From Capnocytophaga haemolytica (GTDB taxonomy: Bacteria > Bacteroidota > Bacteroidia > Flavobacteriales > Flavobacteriaceae), in assembly GCF_001553545.1 (NCBI RefSeq), contig NZ_CP014227.1, positions 1,284,501 through 1,348,500 on the forward strand: 64,000 bases of DNA, written 5' to 3'. The notes below the pieces were generated by a model. That model ran no database searches and was not told where the DNA came from. It worked only from the letters and a program-made list of their open reading frames with translations. The first letter of the stretch is position 1, and every line of letters begins with the position of its first letter. This document shows positions 44,247-52,464 of the stretch, piece by piece. Both the position numbers and the translations under genes were made by a program.

Positions 44247-45215
44247 CTAAAAACTTACGCACATCACTTTAACAAATATATTAAATACGTCGTCGAGGTT
44301 TACTTCAAAAGGGGGATATTCGGGGTTGATAGACTCACATAGGACAACGCGCTTGTCTTTGGTGGGTTTTAGGCGTTTGAGGATATTTCCGTTACAGGTA
44401 TCGAGGACGAAAATTTTGCCCCATTCGATAAATGCGAGTTCGTTAATGCGTTTGACAACTACGAGCGAGCCGTTAGGGCATTCGGGTGCCATACTATCAC
44501 CATTGACAAACATTGCCCAGTCGGCACCTTTTACGGGCACTTTTAAGCGTTGTAGGCGGTAGCGGCTGTCGAGGCTATCGGCAAAGCCTGTGAGGGAACC
44601 GCCCATAGCGGAGATGGGGAGCAGTGGCACGGAGTACTCATCGTTTGGGTCTATTTCATCGGGTTCATAGATTTGCAGATCGCTGAGTGTTATTTGTGGG
44701 GTGGTCAGCATATTGCCTTCCCCTGTAAGTAGCCACCTGAAATTGATATTGTCGTTTTTCTTAGTGATATCGGTTAATGGTGTTATATCGGCGTTGGAGG
44801 CGTTTTTGAGGCGGTCGATTTGTTTTTTGGTTTTATATTCGAGGTTTCGGCGGGCGAAATCGTCGACGGTGCTGTATCCGAGGTGACGGGCGACTTGCTC
44901 GATACGTGCGAGGTAGGGGGAGGATGTGAGGGTTTCTGTATTGGGTGCATTGAGCATTTCACCTTCACCGTTGAGGAGCCACGAATAGCTTATCTCGGGG
45001 AAAGCGTTTGTGATTTTACTTATTAATCCTTCTGTAAGGTATTTCTCATCTCCATTTATTGCAGCGGATAGGTTTGTTCGACCAAAATCTATTTTTTCAG
45101 AAATAAGAGTTTGATTTTCATACTCAGTGTTACCTTTAATATATCTAATAGCTTTTTTAAGCCTATCAGATAATTTTTCTGTACTACTTTTTGTAGTATT
45201 TAAACTATTTTCCAT
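44247..45215 (-). CDS. Prophage repressor, S24/LexA-like with two HTH-like segments
   Basis: 322 residues. Residues about 14-91 and 97-172 are two similar DNA-binding-type segments; each ends in the same pattern (SYSWLLNGEGEML and NFRWLLTGEGNML). The C-terminal half is an S24 peptidase domain: VNGDSMAPECPNGS (Ser nucleophile), then GNILKRLK (Lys). It should hold the prophage silent and may be released by RecA-type self-cleavage. A divergent promoter region with TACTA repeats adjoins its 5' end. Why the binding segment is duplicated is unknown. Confidence 0.87.
   Translation of the reverse strand: MENSLNTTKSSTEKLSDRLKKAIRYIKGNTEYENQTLISEKIDFGRTNLSAAINGDEKYLTEGLISKITNAFPEISYSWLLNGEGEMLNAPNTETLTSSPYLARIEQVARHLGYSTVDDFARRNLEYKTKKQIDRLKNASNADITPLTDITKKNDNINFRWLLTGEGNMLTTPQITLSDLQIYEPDEIDPNDEYSVPLLPISAMGGSLTGFADSLDSRYRLQRLKVPVKGADWAMFVNGDSMAPECPNGSLVVVKRINELAFIEWGKIFVLDTCNGNILKRLKPTKDKRVVLCESINPEYPPFEVNLDDVFNIFVKVMCVSF
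45182..45198. promoter_or_regulatory. TACTAC inverted repeat (candidate operator)
   Basis: TACTAC at 45182-45187 and GTAGTA at 45193-45198 flank a T5 spacer. The right arm overlaps the TTG (45191-45193) of the rightward promoter at 45215. It lies inside the first codons of the repressor gene on the other strand. Confidence 0.5.
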
Positions 45216-45222
45216 ATCTTTG
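45215..45222 (+). promoter_or_regulatory. Promoter of small rightward gene opposite repressor, -7 box
   Basis: TATCTTTG with TTG at 45191-45193 (21-base spacer), 24 bases before ATG 45247. It overlaps the repressor start codon on the other strand. Confidence 0.7.
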
Positions 45223-45246
45223 CAAAAAATTTAAAGTTATACAATT

Positions 45247-45510
45247 ATGAATGATGTATCACACGAACAATTATTAGAGCATATCCAAATGCTCGAACAA
45301 CTGAATTATTTATGTCTATTTGACAAAGTAGACAGACCTATTTTATCACAAATAGTAAACAAAAACTTATCTTTTAGCTTCCGTCACAAACTACTCAAAA
45401 ACACATTAGAATGGTTTGAAAATGTTCCTATTGTTGCATCTACATATTCTGCTAAGGACTATTATCTTTTAGACTCTAATGAATACTATTTGCAAGAGCC
45501 TGAACGTTAG
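45247..45510 (+). CDS. Hypothetical small protein opposite the repressor
   Basis: 87 residues, acidic and leucine-rich, probably helical at the start (HEQLLEHIQMLEQLNYLCLF). It has its own promoter with a candidate operator and is divergent from the repressor, the place of a Cro-like or control gene. No HTH motif was recognised. The 3' end overlaps the convergent neighbour by 35 bases. Confidence 0.6.
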   Translation: MNDVSHEQLLEHIQMLEQLNYLCLFDKVDRPILSQIVNKNLSFSFRHKLLKNTLEWFENVPIVASTYSAKDYYLLDSNEYYLQEPER

Positions 45511-45916
45511 CCTTCTCTTGTTCTTTACTCAATGTATTTCCTACTGTGTTGGGGCTGAAACTTATAGGAACTGAAAAGGATATGCGATTTACTGAATTAT
45601 TTTTCAGTAGGTCGCTTTCTTTTTGGCTTACATCAGCTCCCAATCCTATTAGGGATATTACTTTCATACCTATCCCCATCGCGCTTTGACTTTCTGTGCT
45701 TCCTGTATTCTCAGCAGATACCATTAAGTCGAAACTTATATTTTGCACTTGCCTATAGGTAAGGTCTAACTCCCTTGCAGGTATTACACCTTCTTTATTG
45801 AGGTGAGGATTTACCAACACGCCTAATTCTTTAAGTTCGTCTCTTGCTTCTTGCAGCCCCTTTGCTATTTCTACAATCGTAGTTTTTACAAAATCACTTA
45901 AAATTACCTCTTTCAT
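45476..45916 (-). CDS. Hypothetical conserved-looking protein
   Basis: 146 residues. The N-terminal ILSDFVKTTIVEIAKGLQEA, middle ISFDLMVSAENT and C-terminal VNRISFSVPISFSP form a pattern I recall from an uncharacterised family found in many bacteria, sometimes near signalling genes. It lies between the repressor's divergent gene and the early promoter. No function can be assigned. Confidence 0.55.
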   Translation of the reverse strand: MKEVILSDFVKTTIVEIAKGLQEARDELKELGVLVNPHLNKEGVIPARELDLTYRQVQNISFDLMVSAENTGSTESQSAMGIGMKVISLIGLGADVSQKESDLLKNNSVNRISFSVPISFSPNTVGNTLSKEQEKANVQALANSIH

Positions 45917-45965
45917 ATTTGTTTAAAAATCAAATACTTGCAAAATATTTTTGATTTTATACTAA

Positions 45966-46002
45966 AAAAGTTAGTAAAAAATTTGGAAGTATACTAACTT
46001 TT
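45966..46002. promoter_or_regulatory. Early operator: 11-bp inverted repeat
   Basis: AAAAGTTAGTA (45966-45976) and TACTAACTTTT (45992-46002) are exact reverse complements 15 bases apart. They bracket the -33 TTG (45983-45985) of the early promoter. A further ATACTAAC half-site is at 46068-46075. It is the probable binding site of the S24 repressor. Confidence 0.65.
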
Positions 46003-46006
46003 GTCG

Positions 46007-46014
46007 TATCTTTG
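46007..46014 (+). promoter_or_regulatory. Main early promoter, -7 box
   Basis: TATCTTTG with TTG at 45983-45985 (21-base spacer). It should drive the long early operon starting at 46122. Confidence 0.75.
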
Positions 46015-46048
46015 CAGCGTCAAAATGATAGTAACAAAATGACGCTGC
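46014..46048 (+). promoter_or_regulatory. Leader hairpin of early transcript
   Basis: GCAGCGTCA (46014-46022) pairs perfectly with TGACGCTGC (46040-46048) over a 17-base loop, at the predicted start of the transcript. The sequence TTTGCAGCGTC is shared with the promoter at 61931. A 5' hairpin may stabilise the early mRNA. Confidence 0.5.
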
Positions 46049-46121
46049 AAATGTACGTAAAAAAAAGATACTAACAAACAAAAAGGGCAAAATAAGTTAT
46101 TAATGTAATACATATAGAGAA

Positions 46122-46343
46122 ATGAAAGTAAGAAAAGAGGTTAGAAGTTTATTCTATAAGAAAGAGATACACAGGGCGTTAGAGGACGAACTTTGTAGGC
46201 ATTATGAGACGCTGAAGCGTTGGTTGAATGCAGACCCTACGCCGTTCTATCATCATTCGCCTGCGATTAGGAAGGCGTTTTTGAAGATAGTAGGTAAAAC
46301 AGTTAAGGGGGCGTTTGAGCCTTCAGCGGGTGAAAGTAAGTAG
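46122..46343 (+). CDS. Hypothetical small basic protein, first early gene
   Basis: 73 residues, rich in Lys/Arg and helical (RALEDELCRHYETLKRWL). First gene after the early promoter. A DNA-binding or regulatory role is possible by position; no motif recognised. Confidence 0.6.
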   Translation: MKVRKEVRSLFYKKEIHRALEDELCRHYETLKRWLNADPTPFYHHSPAIRKAFLKIVGKTVKGAFEPSAGESK

Positions 46344-46366
46344 TAACGATTTAAAATTTAAACACG

Positions 46367-46792
46367 ATGAAAGTAGTAATTAACAATGAAGTAAAAATAA
46401 GCGAAGCAACAGAGCTTATAGTAACAGTAAAAGAAAAATACTGCACTTATGCAGTGGTGAACGGCGTTGAGTACATCGATAAACGTGCTGAGATGACTTG
46501 TGCTGATTACCCACCTTTTCAAAAGTTTATAATTGACCTTAAAACGGGTGTTATCACCAATTGGAAGAAGGGCGTAACGGCTGAGATATTTTACAAAGTG
46601 GTTGATACTGCTTGTTATACACTACTCAGCGGGCGTAAGTTGGCAGCATATAAAGAAGGTTATGTACCTGAGTTCTTAGCTATCTCACACGAGGGCTGGG
46701 GCGATTATATCGCAATTGATGTAGACGCTAACGGGCAGATTAAAGATTGGCAGATAACGGCTGAACAATTAGAAAAATACTTTAACGAGTAG
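46367..46792 (+). CDS. Hypothetical early protein
   Basis: 141 residues, soluble, with ATYAVVNGVEYI-like strands and a helical C-terminus (WQITAEQLEKYF). It lies 23 bases after the previous gene and 4 before the HTH gene. No family recognised. Confidence 0.6.
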   Translation: MKVVINNEVKISEATELIVTVKEKYCTYAVVNGVEYIDKRAEMTCADYPPFQKFIIDLKTGVITNWKKGVTAEIFYKVVDTACYTLLSGRKLAAYKEGYVPEFLAISHEGWGDYIAIDVDANGQIKDWQITAEQLEKYFNE

Positions 46793-46796
46793 GCAA

Positions 46797-47120
46797 ATGA
46801 GAACGGTAGTACAAAGATTAGTAGAAGAGATTGACACGTTGCATCACAGTGAGCGTGTCGCCCTCTTTAAAGAATTAGGGGTTGTGCCTGATAGCACGGA
46901 CATTATAGCCAACGCGCTTGAGATAGTAGAAAGGCGCAGGCTGCAAAGCCAGCTAATGGGCACGGCTGAGGCGGCAAAGTACTTGAATGTTACAGCGGCG
47001 ACGATACGCAAATGGTATGAGATGAATAAGCTGAAGAATGTGAACCCTAAGAAGGGCGGGCACCCAAAGTTTGCTGTTGCTGACTTGGACGCATTTAAAG
47101 AGCATAAAAAAACAGCCTGA
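46797..47120 (+). CDS. Helix-turn-helix (MerR/excisionase-type) protein
   Basis: 107 residues. The C-terminal half is a winged HTH of excisionase/HTH_17 type: GTAEAAKYLNVTAATIRKWY, then GHPKFAVADLDAFKE. The N-terminal half is a helical hairpin. Early position suggests excisionase or early regulator. Its stop codon lies inside a perfect hairpin, AACAGCCTGA (47111-47120) with TCAGGCTGTT (47127-47136). Confidence 0.75.
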   Translation: MRTVVQRLVEEIDTLHHSERVALFKELGVVPDSTDIIANALEIVERRRLQSQLMGTAEAAKYLNVTAATIRKWYEMNKLKNVNPKKGGHPKFAVADLDAFKEHKKTA

Positions 47121-47173
47121 TGGCTGTCAGGCTGTTCTTCGATAAAATGAATTATCAATTAATATTTTATATA

Positions 47174-47782
47174 ATGATGGCAAAAGTACAACAAACAAAT
47201 GAAATGACAATGGCAAATGACAACTTTTTTTCTTACGAGGGTCGTTTGCAGTACAAGGGTAAGACTTATGCAGAGTGTTTACCTTTTGAAAAAGAGGCGT
47301 TTAACAAGGCGTTGAGCAAAGCGAGGGGTACGGACTTTGCAAGCCAGTTAGAGCGGGCAATATTGCCTTTATTTCTTCAATATTCACCGATGAAAAAGAA
47401 AGAACTAACAGTAGACAACAAGGTAAAGGACGCTATTTTTGGGCGTATCTTAGAGAAGTTGGCGCCCGATGATTGTAATACTTCTGAAAGGTGGGTGCTA
47501 TCGGCAACGCACAATAATTATGATGTGGCTATTTACGGTGAATATGCAGGCGATAAAATAGAGTATGAGGTTGAGGCTTACAAAGAAGTTAGAGGCGAAT
47601 GGATAGTGCTCGACCTTACAGAGGCACAACGGGACGCACTGGAAAGAAAGTCGTATGCTGAGTATAGGGCTTGTGAAAGGCGTGAAGTGGAGGAACGTTA
47701 TGAGCAGGCTCGTGAAGAGGCTGAGAATGCGGGCTGGTATGATGAGATGATGCGAGAAACGAGCGATTGGTATTCTTTGTAG
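47174..47782 (+). CDS. Hypothetical early protein
   Basis: 202 residues from ATG 47174. The frame is open from ATG 47120, but that codon lies in the arm of a stable hairpin and the first residues look non-coding, so the later start is preferred. Charged, Glu/Arg-rich C-terminus (RRREVEERYEQAREEAE type). No family recognised. Confidence 0.6.
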   Translation: MMAKVQQTNEMTMANDNFFSYEGRLQYKGKTYAECLPFEKEAFNKALSKARGTDFASQLERAILPLFLQYSPMKKKELTVDNKVKDAIFGRILEKLAPDDCNTSERWVLSATHNNYDVAIYGEYAGDKIEYEVEAYKEVRGEWIVLDLTEAQRDALERKSYAEYRACERREVEERYEQAREEAENAGWYDEMMRETSDWYSL

Positions 47783-47831
47783 TGAAAAGTGAATAGAGAA
47801 CAGTGAACAGAATTTTTAAATAAACACGATT

Positions 47832-48083
47832 ATGTTACAAGTAGGTAAGTTTTATAAGAAGGGCATATTCTACTATTATTTAAGTAGTAAAGATTATGAT
47901 ATTTGGGACAAAGAAAGCCCGTATTTCGGGGGCACTTGTGTGACTGATGGCTTGAATACCATAAGTTCAGCAGAACAATTGTATAACTTAGAGGGTTTGC
48001 AAGAAATTAGTAAAGAGGATTTTTTAAAAGTCTTTCACAAAGCACAAAATGCAATTGATAATTCAATAAAAACGATAAACTAA
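47832..48083 (+). CDS. Hypothetical small early protein
   Basis: 83 residues, Tyr-rich N-terminus (GKFYKKGIFYYYLSSKDY). Next gene starts 6 bases later. No family recognised. Confidence 0.55.
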   Translation: MLQVGKFYKKGIFYYYLSSKDYDIWDKESPYFGGTCVTDGLNTISSAEQLYNLEGLQEISKEDFLKVFHKAQNAIDNSIKTIN

Positions 48084-48089
48084 TAAACG

Positions 48090-48956
48090 ATGAAAGAGAT
48101 TATAACATTACAACAAGCGCCGATAATTCTCTATAATATGCAAGAGTACGCAAAAGATTTAGCGGCGAGGATTGCATCGGCTGAAATAGAGACGGCTATC
48201 GTTACAGACGAGAATATAAACACTGTTAAGAAGGTGCGGGCGGCTTTTACCAAAGAGTTCAAGGCGATAGATGCCAAACGCTTGCAAGTAGAGCGAGAAC
48301 TTACAGCCCCTTGGAAAGAGCTAATGGAGCAGTATAATACCCTCGTAAAATCGCAGTATGACGATTTTGACAAAGTTTGTAAAGAGAAGGTATTTGCGCA
48401 CGAGGCGGGCAAAAAGAATGAAAAAGAGCTTAATGTAAAGGCGTATTTCGACGAGCTTTGTGCCGCTAAGGGTATCGACTTTTTACCCTTTAAGAGCTTG
48501 GGGCTAAATATCACCCTGAGCGAGGCGGTGAGTAAACTCAAAGAACGCGTAAGAGCTACGGTTGAGGGTGTAACGAATGACCTCGAACTCATTAACAACG
48601 TTCCTGAAAGCGATGAGTATAAAAGTGAGGTGCTGGCTGAGTACAAATGTACCCTGAGCACAGCTGGGGCGTTTAAGGCGGTGAATGAACGTAGGGATGC
48701 CCGTGCCGCTGAACTCAAACGATTAGAGGCGCAAAAACAGAGTGCACCAGTTGCACCAGTTCAGGCGCAACCACAAGCACCGATATTACAAGCTCCTACG
48801 ATGGCAACAAGTGCACCAATTGCACCAGTTCAGGCGCAAATCCAAAGAACGCCGCATAGATTGCTTTTTGATATGCTTTGCACCGATGAGCAAGCAGATG
48901 AATTGGCAAACATTGTTAAACAATATCTAAAAACTAATAACATTCAAATATTATAA
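48090..48956 (+). CDS. DUF1351-type phage protein
   Basis: 288 residues. The N-terminal 120 residues match DUF1351 (TDENINTVKKVRAAFTKEFK, AIDAKRLQVERELTAPWKEL), a coiled-coil family found beside phage recombination genes. The C-terminal linker has repeated Ala/Pro/Gln words (SAPVAPVQAQPQAP, repeated as SAPIAPVQAQ) from a direct repeat near 48748 and 48810. It is directly upstream of the Bet gene, as usual for this family. Confidence 0.7.
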   Translation: MKEIITLQQAPIILYNMQEYAKDLAARIASAEIETAIVTDENINTVKKVRAAFTKEFKAIDAKRLQVERELTAPWKELMEQYNTLVKSQYDDFDKVCKEKVFAHEAGKKNEKELNVKAYFDELCAAKGIDFLPFKSLGLNITLSEAVSKLKERVRATVEGVTNDLELINNVPESDEYKSEVLAEYKCTLSTAGAFKAVNERRDARAAELKRLEAQKQSAPVAPVQAQPQAPILQAPTMATSAPIAPVQAQIQRTPHRLLFDMLCTDEQADELANIVKQYLKTNNIQIL

Positions 48957-48960
48957 GACG

Positions 48961-49722
48961 ATGAAAACACAAGTAATCACACCACAGAACGCAACACAAC
49001 CAACCAATGCAGCAGCGATACAGCCACAAGGTAAAAACCCTGTGGTAGAATACGATGTAGCAGGCGAGAAGGTAAAACTATCATACCAAATCATTAGGGA
49101 CTACCTCACTAAGGGCAACGGAGCGGTAACGGACGCCGATTTGATGCAGTTTATGAGCATCTGCAAGTTTAACAAGCTCAACCCCTTCCTCAGTGAAGCC
49201 TATCTTATCAAGTTTGGCACACAGCCTGCACAAATGATTGTCAGCAAAGAGGCACTTATGAAGCGAGCAGAGGCTAATGAGAATTACAGCGGCTTGCAGG
49301 CGGGGCTAATCTTACGGCGTAACAATGAGATTTTAGAAGTCGAGGGCTGTTTTTACTTAGCTACTGATGAGATATTAGGTGCGTGGGCAAAGGTATATCG
49401 CAAAGATCGCACCGTTCCAATCGTGGCAAAGGTGAATTTAAGCGAATATGACAAACGACAATCGAGCTGGAACGAGAAGAAAGCCACAATGATAGCAAAG
49501 GTCGCAAAGGTACAAGCCCTTCGGGAGGCGTTTCCAGCACAGCTCGGGGCGTTGTACACTCAGGAAGAACAAGCGGGCACGATTGATATACCCCATAGAG
49601 AGGTAGTAGACGCACAAATCATTGAGCAATCAGAACCAATGGAAGCGCGCCCCACAATTGAGGAACTGCAAGAAGCTGAGGTAATCGATGAAGGACCTAC
49701 AATGATTAACGTAAAAGATTAG
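48961..49722 (+). CDS. bet: Phage recombination protein Bet (RecT-like annealase)
   Basis: 253 residues of the Bet/RecT single-strand annealing family: LSYQIIRDYLTKG, FMSICKFNKLNPFLSEAYLI, QMIVSKEALMKRAE, WNEKKATMIAKVAKVQALRE. It anneals complementary strands during phage recombination and replication. The C-terminal 60 residues are an acidic tail. No exonuclease partner is obvious beside it, although the metallo-hydrolase gene just downstream could supply one. Confidence 0.88.
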   Translation: MKTQVITPQNATQPTNAAAIQPQGKNPVVEYDVAGEKVKLSYQIIRDYLTKGNGAVTDADLMQFMSICKFNKLNPFLSEAYLIKFGTQPAQMIVSKEALMKRAEANENYSGLQAGLILRRNNEILEVEGCFYLATDEILGAWAKVYRKDRTVPIVAKVNLSEYDKRQSSWNEKKATMIAKVAKVQALREAFPAQLGALYTQEEQAGTIDIPHREVVDAQIIEQSEPMEARPTIEELQEAEVIDEGPTMINVKD

Positions 49723-49727
49723 AAGGT

Positions 49728-50402
49728 ATGAAAGCAATTGTTATCAATTCAGGGAGCGACGGCAACGCGGTATTGTACGGCTCGGTGTTGGTGGACTGTG
49801 GGGTGAGTTTTAGCAAGCTCAAACCTTACATACAGCAAATACAGCTTGTACTACTCACCCACGCACACAACGACCATCTCAATGTAAGAACGCTGCAAAT
49901 GCTGCAAGAGGCACGCCCTGCGGTGCGTATCGGTACACCTGAGTACTTATTATCGGAGCTTTCTGGGCTGAATAACATTGACGTTTATAACATCGATTTC
50001 CTCACAAAAGGCGATGTGTGGGTAAATTACGGCGACTTCAAAATAAAGCCCGTAAAGCTTTATCACGATAAACCTAACTGCGGCTATCGAATATTCATTT
50101 ATGAGGGGGCAGAGGTCAGCGGTCAGAGGTCAGTACCTTACAAAATATTGCATTGTACGGATACGGTAACGCTGGAAGGCATCACTGCACGAGGCTATGA
50201 CCTTTATGCTATTGAGCACAATTATGATGAGGAAAAAGCACAAAGGGCGATTGAGGAAGCTCGTGCAAAGGGCAGGTATTGCCACGCGGTAGGCAGCATA
50301 AAAACGCACCTGAGTTGGCAGCAAGCGCGTGCGTTTATCGAGGCAAACCGCAAAGAGGATAGCCAAATATTAGAATTACACAAATCAGAAACATTTTATT
50401 AA
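49728..50402 (+). CDS. Metallo-beta-lactamase-fold hydrolase
   Basis: 224 residues with LLTHAHNDHLN (HxHxDH metal motif), an His in KPVKLYHDKPNCGY and DLYAIEHNYDE. Phage copies next to annealases may act on nucleic acids, but this is inference. An in-frame block EGAEVSGQRSVPYK is encoded by the dispersed words GAGGTCAGCGGTCAGAGGTC at 50108-50127, so repeat DNA has been taken up in the coding sequence. Confidence 0.78.
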   Translation: MKAIVINSGSDGNAVLYGSVLVDCGVSFSKLKPYIQQIQLVLLTHAHNDHLNVRTLQMLQEARPAVRIGTPEYLLSELSGLNNIDVYNIDFLTKGDVWVNYGDFKIKPVKLYHDKPNCGYRIFIYEGAEVSGQRSVPYKILHCTDTVTLEGITARGYDLYAIEHNYDEEKAQRAIEEARAKGRYCHAVGSIKTHLSWQQARAFIEANRKEDSQILELHKSETFY

Positions 50403-50403
50403 G

Positions 50404-51057
50404 ATGAAAGAGTTAGATTTAAGAAATACAAAGATTTACGTAAATGGCAAATCAAAAGAATTGCAAGAGAAGTTATTTAAAATGGGTTGTATTTGGAAAG
50501 ATAGTAGAAACAACACGGTAGCAATCTATTTAGAATGTCCATTTATTTACATAAATAGTAAATTAGAATTATTTGAAGGAAATAATATGAATGTCTTTTG
50601 TAATACAGAACGAAAAGAACTCCAAGTTCAAGATGTTTTAGATTATGAAATACCTAAAAAAGATTGGAAAGAAGAATTAAAAGAAGGTAATATATGTCTA
50701 AGATTTTGGGATGAAATAGGCAAATTAGGTGTTGACTGTAAAAATATTCCTAAGAAATCTTTGTTTTATTTTGACAAAGATCAACAAGATTTGGTGGATG
50801 AAGTAGTTTTTAAATTACAACTTCACCTTGAAATGCTGCGCTTTGCAGAGGTGAGGAATGGAGACTGGGAGCCTGATTTTGAAAATGACGCTATAAATAT
50901 ATTTGGATTACATATTAATGTAAGTAATGTAGTAGAGGTATGTTGTAGTTATATAACTATTGACGGTTATATAAATCAAGTAGTATTTAAGTCAGAAGAG
51001 ATTGCTCAGGAGGCATTAGAAGAATTTGGAGAACGAATTAAAGAACTTTATTTATAA
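50404..51057 (+). CDS. Hypothetical protein
   Basis: 217 residues, noticeably more AT-rich than the genes around it, so possibly a recent insertion in the operon. It starts 1 base after the previous stop. No domain recognised. Confidence 0.6.
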   Translation: MKELDLRNTKIYVNGKSKELQEKLFKMGCIWKDSRNNTVAIYLECPFIYINSKLELFEGNNMNVFCNTERKELQVQDVLDYEIPKKDWKEELKEGNICLRFWDEIGKLGVDCKNIPKKSLFYFDKDQQDLVDEVVFKLQLHLEMLRFAEVRNGDWEPDFENDAINIFGLHINVSNVVEVCCSYITIDGYINQVVFKSEEIAQEALEEFGERIKELYL

Positions 51058-51069
51058 ATCATTACAAAA

Positions 51070-51546
51070 ATGGAAATACAAGGTATCATTAAACACATCG
51101 GACAAACGCAAGTATTAGGAGCTAACGGCTTCGAAAAAAGAGAATTTATTATCACCACTGAGGGGCAGTATCCCGATATAATCCTATTTCAGTGCATAAA
51201 GGACAAATGCGCACTCTTAGACACGGTACGCGTGGGGCAGTCAGTTCGTGTATCTTTCAACATTAACGGGCGTGAGTGGACGAACTCACAAGGGCAAGTG
51301 AAAATCATTCAAAGCCTCAACGCTTGGAAAATAGAGACGGTGCAAATCACCAATGTGGCTCATCAGGGGGCAGTTCAAAGTACACAGTACTCAGGGCAGA
51401 GTGCACAACCCGCAGTGCAGAGACAACCGGCACCCGTTCCACAGCAAGCCACACAGGCTGCAACAGCTCCACAACAAACGTCAATGTTTGACAATTATGG
51501 ACAAGCCCCCGCAAAGCAAGAAGAGGACGACGATTTGCCTTTTTAA
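51070..51546 (+). CDS. DUF3127-type single-strand DNA-binding-like protein
   Basis: 158 residues. Residues 1-100 match the OB-fold-like DUF3127 family (EKREFIITTEGQYPDIILFQ, RVGQSVRVSFNINGREW). A Gln/Pro/Ala-rich linker follows and the protein ends in EDDDLPF, an acidic tail like that of SSB. It probably serves as the phage single-strand binding protein for Bet-driven recombination. Confidence 0.78.
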   Translation: MEIQGIIKHIGQTQVLGANGFEKREFIITTEGQYPDIILFQCIKDKCALLDTVRVGQSVRVSFNINGREWTNSQGQVKIIQSLNAWKIETVQITNVAHQGAVQSTQYSGQSAQPAVQRQPAPVPQQATQAATAPQQTSMFDNYGQAPAKQEEDDDLPF

Positions 51547-51558
51547 TCAATAACAAAG

Positions 51559-51810
51559 ATGAAAGAGACAAAAAACGCAAAAGCAATAGAGGAGCTTTAT
51601 AACGTGCTCAAACGCCACAGCAAGCAACTGCAAATGATGTATGATGAACTGCAAGAAGCATACAAAAAGGCAGGGAATGATGATTTTAGTAAGGACTCAG
51701 TTCTTATTATCCGTTATAAGTTAGAGTTGTCAGAGGAGAACGCTTATGCTGGGATAGATGTATTACGTATGAAACAGAATTTAAATAACAATAACATTAA
51801 AAATAAGTAA
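51559..51810 (+). CDS. Hypothetical small helical protein
   Basis: 83 residues, mainly charged helix (LYNVLKRHSKQLQMMYDELQ). Two bases separate it from the next gene. No family recognised. Confidence 0.55.
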   Translation: MKETKNAKAIEELYNVLKRHSKQLQMMYDELQEAYKKAGNDDFSKDSVLIIRYKLELSEENAYAGIDVLRMKQNLNNNNIKNK

Positions 51811-51812
51811 AA

Positions 51813-52061
51813 ATGAATGTAGAAAAATTAACAGAGGAAATGGTACAAGAATTAGCAAAACGCGCTTTTGAGAAAATTAAAAAGGAAAAAGCTCATTTGA
51901 AGATGGAAATAACATTGTCAAAAGGCGAGCAAAACAATATGGTTCGTGCAGAAGGAGATAAAATGGCATTAACACTTATGATTGTGAATCTTCTTAAAAG
52001 TAATAATGATTTAAGGGACCTTTTTGAAACAGCTATAACCATAATGCAAGTAGCAGAATGA
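51813..52061 (+). CDS. Hypothetical small protein
   Basis: 82 residues, Lys/Glu-rich helix at the start, then a hydrophobic helix (MALTLMIVNLLKSNNDL). Overlaps the next gene by 4 bases. No family recognised. Confidence 0.55.
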   Translation: MNVEKLTEEMVQELAKRAFEKIKKEKAHLKMEITLSKGEQNNMVRAEGDKMALTLMIVNLLKSNNDLRDLFETAITIMQVAE

Positions 52062-52447
52062 CCATTGAGCAATATACAGAGGAGTTACAGCAAATACAAT
52101 CATACCTTGAAATAGAGGTATCGGACAACCCTGAGGAGTACGCCGAGCGTATCCGCACCCTTGCGGTGTATATGGCACGTAGTGGGCAAATGCTGGCAGA
52201 TGCAAAGCGGTTGTATAATGAGAAAATGCACTCTGAAATGATACAACTCATTAGGCAGCTGACAAAGGAACACGGCGTATCAATGGGTGTGCAAAATGCC
52301 CTTGCTAAAGCGTGCGCCTCAGAGGAACAATACCTTGTCGATTGGTGCGAGCGTGTTAATAGGAGTTGTACGCACCAAATAGAGGCGATGCGCTCGCTGC
52401 TGTCAATGGAGAAAGAACAGCTGAGGATTGCAAAAACAGGATATTAA
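52058..52447 (+). CDS. Hypothetical helical protein
   Basis: 129 residues, all-helical with a heptad-like character (EELQQIQSYLEIEVSDNPEE; MRSLLSMEKEQLRIAKTG). ATGA overlap with the preceding gene. No family recognised. Confidence 0.55.
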   Translation: MTIEQYTEELQQIQSYLEIEVSDNPEEYAERIRTLAVYMARSGQMLADAKRLYNEKMHSEMIQLIRQLTKEHGVSMGVQNALAKACASEEQYLVDWCERVNRSCTHQIEAMRSLLSMEKEQLRIAKTGY

Positions 52448-52464
52448 TAAACACTAAAAAGAAT

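Noticed and set aside
44247..45215. Diversity-generating retroelement or reverse transcriptase near the tail-tip gene
   Set aside because: The variable-looking C-terminus of the tail protein prompted a search, but no reverse transcriptase or template repeat was found.
49353..49629. Overlapping minus-strand frames within the Bet gene
   Set aside because: They are antisense shadows of a clear Bet protein.
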